Source: Nostoc sp. 106C (GTDB lineage Bacteria; Cyanobacteriota; Cyanobacteriia; Cyanobacteriales; Nostocaceae). From it: DNA of 64,000 nucleotides. The DNA lies in contig NZ_MTAW01000114.1 of assembly GCF_002154725.1 (NCBI RefSeq), positions 62,001 to 126,000 of the forward strand. Reading direction: 5' to 3'. Position 1 is the stretch's first letter. Each line of letters opens with the position of its first letter. Made by a program: the position numbers and the translations under genes. Below the pieces are notes generated by a model. It made no database searches. It was not told where the DNA came from and saw only the letters and a list, made by a program, of their open reading frames with translations. This document shows positions 54,718 through 64,000 of the stretch, piece by piece.

Positions 54718-56061
54718 CTAACTTCCTGTGTACTGAATGCGATAAATGCGATTATTGGCTTCTTCTGTTACCAATAAACTGCCATCAGGTAACACAAGTA
54801 AACCTACAGGTCGCCCCCAAGTACTTGGTATTGATGGATTGAGCAAAAATCCAGTCAGAAAATCTTCATAGTAACCTTGCGGTCGTCCGTTGGGATCGAA
54901 GGGAATAAATACAACTTTGTAACCTGTACCGCGATCGCGATTCCAAGAACCACGAAAAGCTACAAAAGCTCCGTTACGATATTTTTCAGGAAACTTCTGA
55001 CCATCATAAAACTGCAAACCCAACGCTGCTGAATGCGCCTGGAACAACACATCTGGGGTGCGGGTACGGGCTACCAAATCGGGGCGTCTACTTTTGCCAT
55101 TCGTTTTCTGACGTGGGTCAAGATTATTTGGTGTCAAGTAAGCATAGGGCCAGCCGTAGAATTCCCCCGACTGGAGGCGTGTGAAGTAGTCTGGTACTAA
55201 GTCATCGCCAATACCATCGCGTTCGTTAACTGTAGCGTAAAGTTCTTTAGTGACTGGATGAAAGTCTAAACCAACAGGGTTACGTAAGCCATAAGCAAAA
55301 GTCTGTTTTTGGGAACCATCCAAATTCATCTGCTGTACCGAAGCCCGTGGTAAGGATTCTTCTTCTACATTAGATTGAGAACCAACAGAAACATATAGTT
55401 TTTTACCATCAGGTGAAACTACTACGTTACGCGTCCAGTGCTGGTTATAGCCACCCCCAGGAAGATCGGCAATTTTTTTGCCACTACCAGTGAGTTGTTG
55501 TTGACCTTTAGTGTAAGGAAACTGTAATACTGCATCGGTATTACCCAAAAAGAAGGAATTACCTGCAAAAGCCATTCCAAAAGGAATATTCAAGCCATTT
55601 TTGGCACTCGCAAAAGTCTGGCGCACCTCAGCAACTCCATCGCCGTTGCGATCGCCCAACAGCCGAATGCGGTTTTGTCTAGTTTCTGTCACTAACACAT
55701 CACCATTGGGAGTTAAAGCCAGCCAGCGTGGCGCATCTAAACCTTCAGCAAAAACATTAACTTTAAATCCTGGCGGTACACGTAAAACTGGGTTTTGCGG
55801 AATTCGCACAACCTCAGGGCTTTTAGAAGCACTTTCTGTTGCGAAAGGAGCGGGTAAATTGCTCAGGTTGATGCGGATTTGTGTAGGCGAAAGTGGTTCA
55901 GTACGGACAACATTTTTCGGCTGTGTCGAGTTCTGTGCCAACTCAACTGAAGATGCTGATGGTTGCGGTGTGAAATTATCTAAGGAGGCGCGAGTTTGGT
56001 TACAGGCTGTTAGTGCACTAAATAACAACAATAGCGGTAATAAACGCTCAGGCGATTTCAT
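54718..56061 (-). CDS. PQQ-type glucose/sorbosone dehydrogenase lipoprotein
   Basis: A 447-residue protein with a lipoprotein signal peptide ending in FSALTACNQ (lipobox L-T-A-C), so probably anchored in a membrane. A ~75-residue linker follows, then a six-bladed propeller of the YliI/sorbosone dehydrogenase type: VPPGFKVNVFAEGLDAPRWLA, RIRLLGDRNGDG, VSPDGKKLYVSVGSQSN, YGLRNPVGLDFHP, GWPYAYLTP, and VGLLVLPDGSLLVTEEANNRIYRI. I use the ATG at 56059-56061, with GGAAG ~10 nt upstream, since it starts the signal peptide (MKSPERLLPLLLL). It is a relative of the C-terminal domain of the giant 31114-35694 protein. The sugar substrate is unknown. Confidence 0.88.
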   Translation of the reverse strand: MKSPERLLPLLLLFSALTACNQTRASLDNFTPQPSASSVELAQNSTQPKNVVRTEPLSPTQIRINLSNLPAPFATESASKSPEVVRIPQNPVLRVPPGFKVNVFAEGLDAPRWLALTPNGDVLVTETRQNRIRLLGDRNGDGVAEVRQTFASAKNGLNIPFGMAFAGNSFFLGNTDAVLQFPYTKGQQQLTGSGKKIADLPGGGYNQHWTRNVVVSPDGKKLYVSVGSQSNVEEESLPRASVQQMNLDGSQKQTFAYGLRNPVGLDFHPVTKELYATVNERDGIGDDLVPDYFTRLQSGEFYGWPYAYLTPNNLDPRQKTNGKSRRPDLVARTRTPDVLFQAHSAALGLQFYDGQKFPEKYRNGAFVAFRGSWNRDRGTGYKVVFIPFDPNGRPQGYYEDFLTGFLLNPSIPSTWGRPVGLLVLPDGSLLVTEEANNRIYRIQYTGS

Positions 56062-56292
56062 AATTGGACACTTCCGAGAGTGGCAACAGAAAAACAGCAT
56101 GGTATTTATTGTTGAGTGTAACTAAAGCGCCGTAATTGCCCATCCCTCTGGAGAATGGGGAATGGGAAGGAAATAATACCTATTCAAAATTAGGAAAGCC
56201 AGATTTCAAAAGGGTTTCTGAATTTTGGATAATTGGTATAACTGCCTCTTGACTCTTGCCTTCTTAATAAATGACCAATTGACAAATAATTA

Positions 56293-58593
56293 TTAACCAA
56301 AAAGCAAACTATTCTCTATTGACTCTCGCACATTAGGAGTGATAGCAACAGCACTATTGAGGCAATCTAGTAGTAGTTGATTGGCATACCAATACTGTTG
56401 TAATTCTTGCCAATCTTTTTGATTAAAATTCCAAGCATGACCAATTTGGCGATAACAGATCATCAGAGTCCGCAATTTATTAATCCAAGCTTCTCCATAA
56501 GTTTGCCACCAAAGTTTTAGCGTTTCCCTAGTTTGATGCTGCGAGGGTAACTGATTTTTCAAATCTTGTAGTGACGTTTTTAAAGATGGCTGATCCTTCA
56601 GCAGATGTTCTAAGTCTAAGGCTAAACTCAAAGTAAACAAGCGTTGGAAAAATATCTCAGCAGTCATAGTCAAGCTGACAGCAAGGGCATGAGTCAGAGC
56701 CAAATCTAAGGCTAAATCAATAGACAAATTCCCAGCTAGCCGCCGATCTAAAGATAGAGCAAAAATTTGGTTGCGGGCTAGAGAATGATCTGGAGGGAGG
56801 GCAATAGTAAAGTAAAAGGCACGTACACTAGCTGGATGATAGGATTGATTGACTGCACAAGATTTTTCCCCTACCCAATTGAGAAAAGCTTGCAATTTTT
56901 CATTTCTAGTTATTAAAGTATCTGTTTGTTGCTTCATTAACTGCAACAAATCATCAGCAGGCTGTAACATCCCTACGCTGAGTAAAAATATTTCCCGCCA
57001 ACGTTCTTCATTAATATGAGTAACTAGTTCATGTAATGTTTGAGTATTAGCATTAGCAAAAATTTCTCTAGCTGTGAAATATTCTTGAAAAGTCAAATGG
57101 GAAAAAGAATAAATTCCTCTAGCTCTTTCAATCAATAATCCATGTTGAGCTTCAATGGCTTTTAACACAGCCGCACTTTCTAATTCCAAAGCATCGGCAT
57201 CATTTGTTGCTTGAGGAAGATGAGATAAATAACCAGTAATGAGTTGCCGCATTTTATTTTCTGGCAAGAAGTAATCTCCTTGAGCAAAACTAATTGCTGC
57301 CACACGACTTAGCAACTTAATTTTTTGTAGTAGCGATAAATTGCGATAAATATGATCTCGTTTAACGCCCCTTGCTTCATCCCAGCGTACCAGTAATAAG
57401 TCTAATCCTTGTTTATATAGTTCAGCACGTTGAGAGGGAAAATCTTCTATAAACTGAAATAACAAACAGGTGAGATTCAACAAAATGGGTGTAGAGGCTA
57501 ATTCGAGAATTGGAGAATTTTCTGGCAGTTCCAATTTTTTCATAAACTTATGTGCCAATGCCTGTGCTTTAGCTGGAGTCTTTTTGGCAACTGCTATAAA
57601 CCATTTGTATGCAAAAGTGACAATTTGTAATTTAGTAAAATCAGCAATTTCTACTTCAGTAAATCCATGAAATCTATAATGTTGAGCAGCGATACGGCAA
57701 GTAATAATAACTCGATTTTTTGGGAAAATTTCAATAAATTGCCGGATATTTTTGATAATTCTTTCACTATCTGGTTCGGTAACTTCATCTAAAGCGTCTA
57801 ATAAAATTAAAGCTTTACCTTGAGAAAATATTGCCAAAATTTGCTGTTCACTTATATCAAAATTAAAAAAATAATTATAAATGTAATTTACTAAGTTTGT
57901 TTGGGTTGATTGTCTAGTATCTTCAGCCAGATTTTTCAAATTGATAAAAATCGGCAGACAATCTGATTGAAAAAATCCTTGATTACAGCTAATAGCAATT
58001 GACTGCAAGAATGTAGTCTTACCAGAGCCTGGTTTTCCTAACACCATCAGCTTAGAATATTGTAAAACTGCTTCTAGTCCAGCAACCCGCTTTTGACGGA
58101 CTTTACCTAAGCCAAATCTGTCAAATTTATCATTATCACATTTTTGTAAATTATTAATATCTATCCATGTTTTACTGTTCATTTCCTCCAAAATATTAAC
58201 ATCAACATAAAGTTCATTTAAACTAACAGGCTGGGCAATATCTAAAATATGCAAAGTACCGCACTGGGCTTGAATTTTTTCATACTGAATTGACCGTAAC
58301 TTTCCTACTAAACTATTAATATCCAAAGTCAACTGTGCAGGCTTCTCTAAAGAAATTAATTCATCTTCGGTAGTCTTTTGAAAGATTTCTGTTGGGTCTA
58401 AGTCTAAAACTAAGCAAATCTCATTAAAAGCTTGACGATCAATAGGTTTTCCAGTGAAAAACTTCCAAATAGGCTGACGAGTTTCTAAACCAACAGTCGC
58501 AGCCAAATATTCTTGCGTCCAGCCTTTGCGCTTAAACGCCAGTTTGGCTTTTCTAATACCTTCTACAGATGCTTGGAGCGATCGCTTTGCCAT
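56293..58593 (-). CDS. HTH-NACHT NTPase (STAND, bacterial NLR-like)
   Basis: A 766-residue protein. Residues 1-72 look like a small helix-turn-helix-type N-terminal domain (GWTQEYLAATVGLETRQPIWKFF). A NACHT NTPase follows: Walker A GKPGSGKT (186-193), Walker B LILLDALDE (262-270), then a sensor/arginine region (RVIITCRIAAQHYRF) and STAND winged-helix segments (GIYSFSHLTFQEYFTA). The C-terminal ~200 residues are helical. NACHT proteins in bacteria are frequent in anti-phage defence, and Nostocales are rich in them. No effector domain is recognised, so the output may be DNA binding or protein interaction. It is monocistronic. Confidence 0.85.
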   Translation of the reverse strand: MAKRSLQASVEGIRKAKLAFKRKGWTQEYLAATVGLETRQPIWKFFTGKPIDRQAFNEICLVLDLDPTEIFQKTTEDELISLEKPAQLTLDINSLVGKLRSIQYEKIQAQCGTLHILDIAQPVSLNELYVDVNILEEMNSKTWIDINNLQKCDNDKFDRFGLGKVRQKRVAGLEAVLQYSKLMVLGKPGSGKTTFLQSIAISCNQGFFQSDCLPIFINLKNLAEDTRQSTQTNLVNYIYNYFFNFDISEQQILAIFSQGKALILLDALDEVTEPDSERIIKNIRQFIEIFPKNRVIITCRIAAQHYRFHGFTEVEIADFTKLQIVTFAYKWFIAVAKKTPAKAQALAHKFMKKLELPENSPILELASTPILLNLTCLLFQFIEDFPSQRAELYKQGLDLLLVRWDEARGVKRDHIYRNLSLLQKIKLLSRVAAISFAQGDYFLPENKMRQLITGYLSHLPQATNDADALELESAAVLKAIEAQHGLLIERARGIYSFSHLTFQEYFTAREIFANANTQTLHELVTHINEERWREIFLLSVGMLQPADDLLQLMKQQTDTLITRNEKLQAFLNWVGEKSCAVNQSYHPASVRAFYFTIALPPDHSLARNQIFALSLDRRLAGNLSIDLALDLALTHALAVSLTMTAEIFFQRLFTLSLALDLEHLLKDQPSLKTSLQDLKNQLPSQHQTRETLKLWWQTYGEAWINKLRTLMICYRQIGHAWNFNQKDWQELQQYWYANQLLLDCLNSAVAITPNVRESIENSLLFG

Positions 58594-58817
58594 TGTCTTA
58601 ACAAAAAACTATATACAGATTTGGCTATTCGTATACAAGTTATACAATTTATACATTAACTTATACCAAAAACATAACACAATCACTAAGACTAGCTATT
58701 TATAATAGTATCCAGTCAGCCAATTCTACATACCCAACTAGCTTATGGCATTGCTACACAATATTTTGCCTTGTAGAGCAATGCCCAAGCTTTTCATAAT
58801 AAATAAGCTGTTGTCAT

Positions 58818-60011
58818 TCAAAAAAAATTTTCTAGTTCTGCTGCTGGTAATGGACGACTTAAAAGAAAACCTTGCATAGCATCACAGTTATATTGGCGTA
58901 AATAATCAAGTTCTGCTTCTGTATCTACACCTTCAGCGACTACTCGTAAATTTAGCCTGTGAGCCATTTGAATTACGGCTTTTGTGAGGTCTGATTTCTC
59001 AGAGTTTGTGTCTACATTATGAATGTAATATCTGCCTATTTTTAAGGTATTAACTGGTAATTCTTTGAGGTTAGTTAAAGAAGCATAACCAATACCAAAA
59101 TCATCAAGAGCAATTTTTACACCCAGAGAGCGTAATTTACTCATGGTGGCGATCGCATTATTTATGTTTTGCATAATTATGCTTTCACTGAGTTCGATTT
59201 CTAGACGTTCTGGTGCCAATTTATTATTAATAAACAGTGCAGATATCTCTTCGATGAAATCTGAAGAGTAAAATTGACTGCCAGAAACATTAACATTAAT
59301 AGTCAAAGACAACAAATCGAGATTATCCTGCCAAATGTAAATTTGTTCGCAGATACTTGTGAATACCCATTTTTCAATAGGTAAAATTAAACCCGTAGAT
59401 TCGGCCAGCTGCATAAATTCTAATGCAGGAACTGAGCCTATTTCAGGGCTTTGCCACCGCAATAAACTTTCGGCTGCAATTATCTTGCCAGAGGCAATAT
59501 CTATAATTGGTTGATAATACAAATCAAATTCTTCAAATTTATTTTCTTTAACTACTCGATGTAAATAGATTTCTAACAACTGCATTTTTGGTGAGAATGC
59601 CATATTAGCAGGCTGAGTTGATAATAAATGCTTTTTTAAGGTAGTCTGTTTTTCTAAACGGTTGACAATTGCACTTAATAATTCAGCACGCGTAAATGGC
59701 TTAGTCAGGTAGTCATCCGCTCCTAAATCCATACCTTGGCGAAAGTCAGCTTTTGCCGATTTTGCAGTTAAAAAAATGAAAGGAATTGTAGCTGTTAATG
59801 GGTCTTGGCGTAATGTTGTTAAGACGCCATAACCATCAATTTCTGGCATCATCATATCGCACAAAATTAAATCGGGAATTTCAGAGAATGCTAAATTTAA
59901 CCCGATCTTGCCATTAGCAGCAGCAATAGTCTGAAAATCCTCAGCTTCTAGTAAATCTAAAAGGTTTTCTCTAACTAATTCTTCATCTTCAATTACTAAA
60001 ATTTTTGTCAT
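58818..60011 (-). CDS. Response regulator with EAL domain, predicted c-di-GMP phosphodiesterase
   Basis: A 397-residue protein. REC (about 1-125; ILVIEDEELVRENLL, LILCDMMMPEIDGYG, DYLTKPF), a short linker, then EAL (about 150-395). Catalytic positions: AAESLLRWQ (ESL in place of EAL), NVNVSGSQF, ELSESIIM, ALDDFGIGYASL, the catalytic Lys in LKIGRYYI (usual KID is KIG), AEGVDTEAEL (EGVD in place of EGVE) and MQGFLLSRPLP. The main metal and catalytic residues are kept, so it may hydrolyse c-di-GMP, but three conserved spots are altered. I use the ATG at 60009-60011 preceded by GGTGGGA. It overlaps the end of the upstream kinase gene by 23 nt. Confidence 0.88.
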   Translation of the reverse strand: MTKILVIEDEELVRENLLDLLEAEDFQTIAAANGKIGLNLAFSEIPDLILCDMMMPEIDGYGVLTTLRQDPLTATIPFIFLTAKSAKADFRQGMDLGADDYLTKPFTRAELLSAIVNRLEKQTTLKKHLLSTQPANMAFSPKMQLLEIYLHRVVKENKFEEFDLYYQPIIDIASGKIIAAESLLRWQSPEIGSVPALEFMQLAESTGLILPIEKWVFTSICEQIYIWQDNLDLLSLTINVNVSGSQFYSSDFIEEISALFINNKLAPERLEIELSESIIMQNINNAIATMSKLRSLGVKIALDDFGIGYASLTNLKELPVNTLKIGRYYIHNVDTNSEKSDLTKAVIQMAHRLNLRVVAEGVDTEAELDYLRQYNCDAMQGFLLSRPLPAAELENFF

Positions 60012-63000
60012 AATTCCCACCGGATTGTATTTGGTTATTTAATGGCAGAGTGACTGTGAACTTTGTTCCAACTCCCAATATAGTGAAGACAGATATTTCA
60101 CCCTGGTGAATATGAACACATTTTTTCACAATTGCCAATCCTAATCCAGTACCGAGGATATTCCCTACATTACTGGCTCGATGAAATGATTCAAATAGAT
60201 GGGGTAGGTCTTCAGCAGGAATTCCAATTCCCTGGTCTTGAATTTCAAATATTGCTTGGTCATAGTGACAAGTCAAAGTCAACTCAACATTGCTATCAGA
60301 TGGGGAATACTTGATTGCATTCGAGAGTAAGTTACTAAGAATATGTCCCAGCAATTTTTCATCCATAAAACATGGCATAACTTCTCTTTGGCTGCTAAAA
60401 GAAATTAGCCGCTGATGGTTGATATCTAACTCAATTTCTTCCACCAAGCGACAGCAGTATTCAACCAAATCGAAGGATGTTGGTTTATAGTCTAGTATTC
60501 CCGCCTCTGCCTTGCTGATAAACAAAACATCGTTCAACATTTCCGTCATGCGATTGACAGCAGTTTGAATACGGCGCAGATGAATAAGTTGTTTTTCTTC
60601 AGTCCATTTATGCTGGTAATGTTCTAGTAACTCTGCCGAAGAAAGGATAGTACTCAAGGGCGTGCGGAATTCATGGGAAGTCATCGAGATAAAACGAGAT
60701 TTTAGATCGTTGAGTTCTTTTTCTTTCTCAAGTGCTATTATTAGCTCTTGTTCTAATTGCTTGTGCTCTGTGATATCTGCCCAGTAACCGACAAATTCCA
60801 CTAAGTTACCAGCTTCATCTTGGATTAAAGAGCCTGTATCATAGACCCAACGATAGTTACCGTCTTGGTGCAAGAAGCGGTAATTCAAAGTGTAGTGACC
60901 TTGATCTACTCCCTGTGTAAGTTCGGCAAAAACATCAGCCACATCGTCGGGGTGGATATGTTTAGCCCAAAAACCCGAATCTTCAATAAATTTACTGGCT
61001 TCATAACCAATCATTGCCTTGACATTTTCGCTGATGAAAGTGGTACCAAAATCTCCTGATGGCTTACAGGTATAGATGACAGCAGGGGTAGAAGAAAGTA
61101 AATATTGCAGTCGTTGTTGGCTGACAACCAGTGCCGTTTCTGCTTGCTTACGTTCAGTAATATCTGTTTGAATGCCTATGTAATGGGTAAGTGTGCCAGC
61201 AACGTCATAAACAGGAGAAATGTTTAACTCATTCCACAAAACTCTGCCATCTTTGCGGTAGTTGCGGAGAATAACGGTACAGTCTTTACCTGCTTGCATC
61301 GCTGCATTGAGTTGTTGTAACTCTTGTGGACTAATCTCATCATTTTGGAACAAACAAAAACTTTGCCCAATAACTTCTGCTGCACAGTAACCAGTCATGC
61401 GCTCATAAGCAGAATTAACGTAGATAATTGGCCCGTTGAGGATGCTGGCATCAGCAATAATAATGCCATTGCTACTCGCAGCGATCGCGCGATCGCGCAG
61501 TCTTAAACTTTCTTCTACGAGTTTGCGTTGGGTAATATCAGTATGAATACAAACAGTTCCCAAAACTTTCCCTGTGGCATCCTTAAAGGCGTCGGCGCAT
61601 AAGTATACTTGCGAAAGCCTGCCACTGCGAGTTTGCATTGTCACTTCGCCTCGCCAGGAATTACCACTTTTAATAGTATTTAGTACTTGTTCAAACTCTG
61701 CTGGATACTTGAAAATCGCAATTCCTCCTCCAGCAGCCCGGAGTTCCTTCAAAGTGTAATCATACAGTTTGACAAATGCTGGATTGACGTAAATAGTTTC
61801 ACCCAAGATGTTGCCCATACAAATGGCATCACTTGTACTTTCAATAGCTTTACGAAAGCGTAATAGTGACTCTTCAACTAATTTGCGCTCGGTAATATCG
61901 GTAGAAATGCCACCAATTGCATAAGGTATACCATTAGCATCTTTTAAAGGAAACTTGATCGATAAATAAGTATGTAACCCATCTGCATGGGGAACGATTT
62001 CCTCAGCTTCTATGGCGATATTACTTGTAATTACCTGGTAGTTATTAATTGCAAAATGCTCGGCAGTATCCTGACTCCAAATCTCATCAATACTTTTGCC
62101 AAATATTTGCTCTTGCTTAATATTGAATAGTTGTTCATACTGTTTGTTGATCAATAAGTATTTATTTTGAGCATCTACTACATAAATCACAGCCGAGGAA
62201 TTATCTAAAATAGCTTGTAGCTGCTGTTGAGTGTTTCGCAATGATGTTTCTGCTTGTTGGCGCTGGGTAATGTCTCGGCTCATACCGCGATACCCAAGGA
62301 ATTTACCTTCAGAGTCAAGGATGGGAACACCACTAGTTTCCAGCCAAACTAAATGCCCATTTTGATGCATCTGGATGTTCTCTAGACATTGAAATGCTTG
62401 AGGTGTAATGAAAATCGCCGCAAAGTCTTTCGCTAGAACCTCTCGCCTATCCAATGGCATAAACTCAAGGGGGCTTTTTCCTAGCACTTCCTCAGGTTCG
62501 TAGCCCAAAATATCACTTACTTTAGGGCTGACATAAGTATAAGTACCTTGTTCGTCCACTTCCCAAATTAAGTCGCTACTAGCTTCTACTAGCTTGCGAA
62601 ATCTTTGTTCGCTATCTTTGAGTGCTTCAAGTGCAAGTTTGCGATCGCGTAGGGCTGCTTGCTGTTGGCTAATGTCGGTAACTGTACCCACATAAGCGAC
62701 TATTTCTCCTGTATCTGTTCGCTCTGCAACTGCTTGACCAAAAACCCAAACTTCACTGCGATCAGGACGCTGATAGCGATATTCTGAACGAAATGGTAGT
62801 TTTTGCGCCACAGCTTGAGACCATTCTGTCTGCACCCGTTCTCGGTCTTCGGGATGAATCGCTGCTAACCAGTGTAATCCTAAAGCTTGGTCTTTTGTCA
62901 ATCCTGTCATTTCGCACCAGCGCTCGTTGACGTAGAGGCTATTTCCTAGATCATCTGTGCAAAAAATTCCTACAGGTGAGATTGTCGCTATACTTTGATA

Positions 63001-63942
63001 AAGCTGTTCGCTCTGCCATCGAGCAACTGCTGTTACACACTCTTCGCTTTTTTCTAAAACTTTTTGTGCCTGCTTGCTTTCACCGATCTCTTCATTCCAC
63101 TGAAAAGACTTTTGATTACCTTTGAGTTTGGTAATCTCCCGTTGAATAGATACAAAATGTGTGATTTTCCCTGCTTTATCTGCGATCGGGAATTGTTTCA
63201 AATCTACACAGTAAGTCGAGCCATTTTTCTTGTAATTAATTAATTGTGTGCAGATTGGTGAGCCATTTTGAAGCGCTGCCCGAATTTTTGCTAGTTCAGT
63301 CCGAGAAGTTTCCTTACCCTGTAAAATACGGGGTGTTTTGCCAATTACTTCGCTCAAGCTGTAGCCGCACATCTGGGTAAAAGCTATATTGGCATACACT
63401 ATCTGCGGACCTAATGGTTCATCCAGTGCCTCAGCTTCCGTAATCAAAATCGCATCGTTAACATTTGCGATCGCTGATTCTAGCAAATGTAGTTGTTCCT
63501 CAATTGGCTTGAATTGATCTGTGCTTTCCTCCTGTGCTTGTTGCTGCAACAGTTGATAAATGCTATCTAAGGTGATTGCACCAATCAGTAAACCTGGCTC
63601 ATCTACCACAGCAAGCAAACCCGATTGAGATTGGTGCAATAGAGAAAGCACTGTTGCTAGGTCGTTAAGTTCAGACAGCTTTGGCTTAATTGTTAGAGGA
63701 TGCATAACTTCAGAAATTTTTGTGGTTTTGAGGTCAATCTCTGAAGCTACAAGTCTGACTACATCTTTCTCTGTCAACCACCCAACCATCTGCCTAGCCG
63801 ATCCGACTAAAGTGCTTTTGCCTTGCTTTGCTATCAGGGCGATCGCATCTAACAACAATGTTTCCGGCTCAACCGTCAACGGCGAAAAGTCAATAACTGA
63901 CTTTAAGCATTTTAGCCACAGAATTTGCGGTATGGCTTGCAT
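59989..63942 (-). CDS. CBS-pair, 7x PAS, sensor histidine kinase
   Basis: A 1317-residue, apparently cytoplasmic kinase. CBS pair (about 20-135; VSLLHQSQSGLLAVVDEPG), then PAS modules at roughly 150-265, 315-430, 440-560, 570-690, 695-810, 815-935 and 940-1060. The PAS with GYSLSEVIGKTPRILQG resembles a LOV core but lacks the photoactive Cys. HisKA follows with phospho-His in FISMTSHEFRTPLSTIL (about 1085-1150), then HATPase (about 1190-1305; NLLSNAIKYSP, DQGIGIP, GTGLGLAIVKK). There is no receiver of its own. The REC-EAL gene begins inside its 3' end, so that gene is the most likely phosphorylation partner. The promoter lies beyond 63942. Confidence 0.93.
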   Translation of the reverse strand: MQAIPQILWLKCLKSVIDFSPLTVEPETLLLDAIALIAKQGKSTLVGSARQMVGWLTEKDVVRLVASEIDLKTTKISEVMHPLTIKPKLSELNDLATVLSLLHQSQSGLLAVVDEPGLLIGAITLDSIYQLLQQQAQEESTDQFKPIEEQLHLLESAIANVNDAILITEAEALDEPLGPQIVYANIAFTQMCGYSLSEVIGKTPRILQGKETSRTELAKIRAALQNGSPICTQLINYKKNGSTYCVDLKQFPIADKAGKITHFVSIQREITKLKGNQKSFQWNEEIGESKQAQKVLEKSEECVTAVARWQSEQLYQSIATISPVGIFCTDDLGNSLYVNERWCEMTGLTKDQALGLHWLAAIHPEDRERVQTEWSQAVAQKLPFRSEYRYQRPDRSEVWVFGQAVAERTDTGEIVAYVGTVTDISQQQAALRDRKLALEALKDSEQRFRKLVEASSDLIWEVDEQGTYTYVSPKVSDILGYEPEEVLGKSPLEFMPLDRREVLAKDFAAIFITPQAFQCLENIQMHQNGHLVWLETSGVPILDSEGKFLGYRGMSRDITQRQQAETSLRNTQQQLQAILDNSSAVIYVVDAQNKYLLINKQYEQLFNIKQEQIFGKSIDEIWSQDTAEHFAINNYQVITSNIAIEAEEIVPHADGLHTYLSIKFPLKDANGIPYAIGGISTDITERKLVEESLLRFRKAIESTSDAICMGNILGETIYVNPAFVKLYDYTLKELRAAGGGIAIFKYPAEFEQVLNTIKSGNSWRGEVTMQTRSGRLSQVYLCADAFKDATGKVLGTVCIHTDITQRKLVEESLRLRDRAIAASSNGIIIADASILNGPIIYVNSAYERMTGYCAAEVIGQSFCLFQNDEISPQELQQLNAAMQAGKDCTVILRNYRKDGRVLWNELNISPVYDVAGTLTHYIGIQTDITERKQAETALVVSQQRLQYLLSSTPAVIYTCKPSGDFGTTFISENVKAMIGYEASKFIEDSGFWAKHIHPDDVADVFAELTQGVDQGHYTLNYRFLHQDGNYRWVYDTGSLIQDEAGNLVEFVGYWADITEHKQLEQELIIALEKEKELNDLKSRFISMTSHEFRTPLSTILSSAELLEHYQHKWTEEKQLIHLRRIQTAVNRMTEMLNDVLFISKAEAGILDYKPTSFDLVEYCCRLVEEIELDINHQRLISFSSQREVMPCFMDEKLLGHILSNLLSNAIKYSPSDSNVELTLTCHYDQAIFEIQDQGIGIPAEDLPHLFESFHRASNVGNILGTGLGLAIVKKCVHIHQGEISVFTILGVGTKFTVTLPLNNQIQSGGNYDKNFSN

Positions 63943-64000
63943 AGATGTTGAGTATAGCTGTAATTAAAAAATTGTTATTTAAAGCAAACTGTTGTCTATA

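Noticed and set aside
63250-63420. First PAS of the multi-PAS kinase as a LOV photoreceptor
   Set aside because: The GKTPRILQG segment resembles the LOV GKNCRFLQ motif but lacks the flavin-binding Cys, so no blue-light function is claimed.
1-64000. tRNA, rRNA or complete insertion sequences with transposase
   Set aside because: No T-loop/anticodon pattern, rRNA segment or transposase reading frame was recognised by eye; a covariance-model scan would be needed to exclude small RNAs.

Overview
The window looks like chromosomal DNA from a filamentous cyanobacterium, probably of the Nostoc group. GCGATCGC (HIP1-type) octamers are very frequent, and there is a cyanobacterial photosystem I gene (psaK). 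The alkane-biosynthesis cluster ado-aar-accA-SDR-folE is present, together with a probable Psb35 gene, large multi-PAS and multi-REC histidine kinases, and intergenic DNA full of short palindromic repeats and small insertion-like elements of the kind common in Nostocales. No complete transposase gene, CRISPR array, rRNA or tRNA was seen.

Layout: 0.1-1.2 kb holds psaK (TTG start) and trpF, divergent. 1.5-6.4 kb is a minus-strand block in transcription order ado, aar, accA, SDR, folE, coding for hydrocarbon formation, the first step of fatty-acid synthesis and pterin synthesis. 6.5-9.7 kb holds an orphan sugar-type ABC permease, a BrnTA toxin-antitoxin module whose toxin is frameshifted, a conserved unknown gene and a PD-(D/E)XK-like gene split by one in-frame stop. 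10-15.2 kb holds a 1328-residue secreted TPR-CHAT protein followed by a secreted trypsin-like protease. 16.3-18.7 kb is a PAS/GAF protein ending in a class III cyclase domain that has lost key catalytic residues. 18.9-27 kb holds a deoxyhypusine-synthase-like gene (homospermidine), a DUF6508-macrodomain fusion, a cobalamin adenosyltransferase, an Uma2 protein, a TerB-like protein and a membrane alpha/beta hydrolase. 27-31 kb holds a PPK2 remnant, several non-autonomous elements with target-site duplications, and a GH13 amylase with CBM20. 31.1-35.7 kb is one giant DUF4347/LamG/Calx-beta/glucose-sorbosone-dehydrogenase gene with an exact 1008-bp internal period. 36.2-39.2 kb is a small membrane protein and a ClC transporter fused to CBS and USP domains.

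From 39.6 to 64 kb the window is dominated by signal transduction: two paralogous NarL/LuxR response regulators, a single REC protein, a CheR-CheB pair, a CHASE3 hybrid kinase with three receivers, a REC-kinase, and a CBS/7xPAS kinase that overlaps a REC-EAL phosphodiesterase gene. Interspersed are a second GH13 enzyme (CBM48), a small stress/photosystem group (CsbD, Psb35-like, GSP17M-like), a cupin, a lipoprotein sugar dehydrogenase and an HTH-NACHT NTPase.

The least expected signals are in the intergenic DNA and in broken genes. At least six short elements of four types lie between genes. Four have direct repeats of 8-9 bp at both ends, which I read as target-site duplications. Three genes are visibly decayed: the BrnT toxin, the PD-(D/E)XK-like gene and PPK2. 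All functional calls rest on reading motifs by eye; no database search was possible.
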